15,802 bases of DNA from Eubacterium sp. (GTDB taxonomy: Bacteria; Bacillota_A; Clostridia; Lachnospirales; Lachnospiraceae): contig JAILEL010000367.1 of NCBI GenBank assembly GCA_024687845.1, positions 1 to 15,802 on the forward strand, in the 5' to 3' direction. A program made the position numbers and the translations under genes. A model generated the notes under the pieces. It was not told where the DNA came from, made no database searches, and saw only the letters and a program-made list of their open reading frames with translations. Positions 15,662 through 15,802 of the stretch are shown piece by piece. Each line of letters starts with the position of its first letter. The stretch's first letter is position 1.

Positions 15662-15802
15662 GTTACTATTCACGGTTTATGAGATATAATTGAAAAACAA
15701 CTGCTTGCAGTTTGTTTTTCATATTATATCTCATAATACCTGCGAAGCAGGAACTCAAAAAACACGATTCAGTGCTGCGTAAGCAGCAATAGAACATCGC
15801 AT
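15662..15802 (+). mobile_element. Second miniature-element copy (partial, runs off right edge)
   Basis: It begins GTTACTATTCACGGTT (15662-15677), 15 of 16 identical to the terminal repeat at 3462-3477, and continues ATGAGATA and ACTGCTTGCAG as in the other copy. It then forms a long near-perfect hairpin (15678-15735, arms of about 27 nt with two single-base bulges) and two smaller perfect ones: CCTGC-GAA-GCAGG (15739-15751) and TGCTGC-GTAA-GCAGCA (15773-15788). AACTCAAAAA (15752-15761) also occurs in the first copy (3478-3487). No closing terminal repeat is seen before the edge, so this copy is at least 141 nt. It has no coding capacity. Confidence 0.7.

Noticed and set aside
15662..15802. 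CRISPR-like interpretation of the repeated short palindromes at the right edge
   Set aside because: The palindromes differ from one another, are not regularly spaced by unique spacers, and match the miniature element at 3462 instead.

Overview
The window is AT-rich chromosomal DNA. Its style suggests an anaerobic, low-GC Firmicute, most likely of the Lachnospiraceae (Butyrivibrio/Roseburia-like). This is an inference from three things: strong AGGAGG-type ribosome binding sites, a secreted BspA-type leucine-rich-repeat protein with Lachnospiraceae-style Ig-like modules, and cytosolic GGDEF proteins with LacI-type sensor domains. No rRNA, tRNA or CRISPR array is visible.

Left third (1-7321). 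A secreted Ig-like/LRR_5 protein runs off the left edge. It sits 24 nt downstream of a LacI-sensor/GGDEF diguanylate cyclase on the same strand. Then comes pncB (nicotinate phosphoribosyltransferase) on the opposite strand. A perfect two-way terminator separates pncB from a second, convergent LacI-sensor/GGDEF protein. The gap between the first cyclase and pncB holds a 79-bp miniature inverted-repeat element with 16-bp perfect ends and a perfect 8-bp direct repeat (TATTTATT) on each side, so a recognisable transposition scar.

Right half (7511-15513, all on the minus strand). A LysR regulator precedes an eight-gene run with gaps of only 4-40 nt. In transcription order it is: Rid-family protein, [2Fe-2S] ferredoxin-like subunit, FAD/NAD(P) subunit with a C-terminal ferredoxin domain, BFD-type [2Fe-2S] subunit, DAO-family flavoprotein, a P-II signalling protein, an APC amino-acid permease, and an ornithine-cyclodeaminase-family protein. 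The four redox subunits match the layout of the HcnABC / opine oxidase / archaeal dye-linked L-proline dehydrogenase group. My reading is an amino- or imino-acid catabolic module: the permease imports a substrate, the four-subunit complex oxidises it to an imine and passes electrons through Fe-S clusters, the Rid and cyclodeaminase-family proteins handle the imine or cyclic product, and the P-II protein tunes the permease or enzyme to nitrogen/energy status. The substrate cannot be read from the sequence.

The right edge carries the lysR promoter, which runs straight into an intrinsic-terminator-like hairpin, and the start of a second, longer copy of the miniature element.

The most interesting points are the P-II protein that lacks the uridylylation tyrosine and is coupled to an APC permease rather than AmtB, the complete oxidation operon around it, the Rid protein lacking the catalytic arginine, the promoter-terminator leader of lysR, and the dispersed miniature element. 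In six genes the leftmost possible start is a TTG, a GTG or an upstream ATG; I moved each to an ATG supported by its ribosome binding site.
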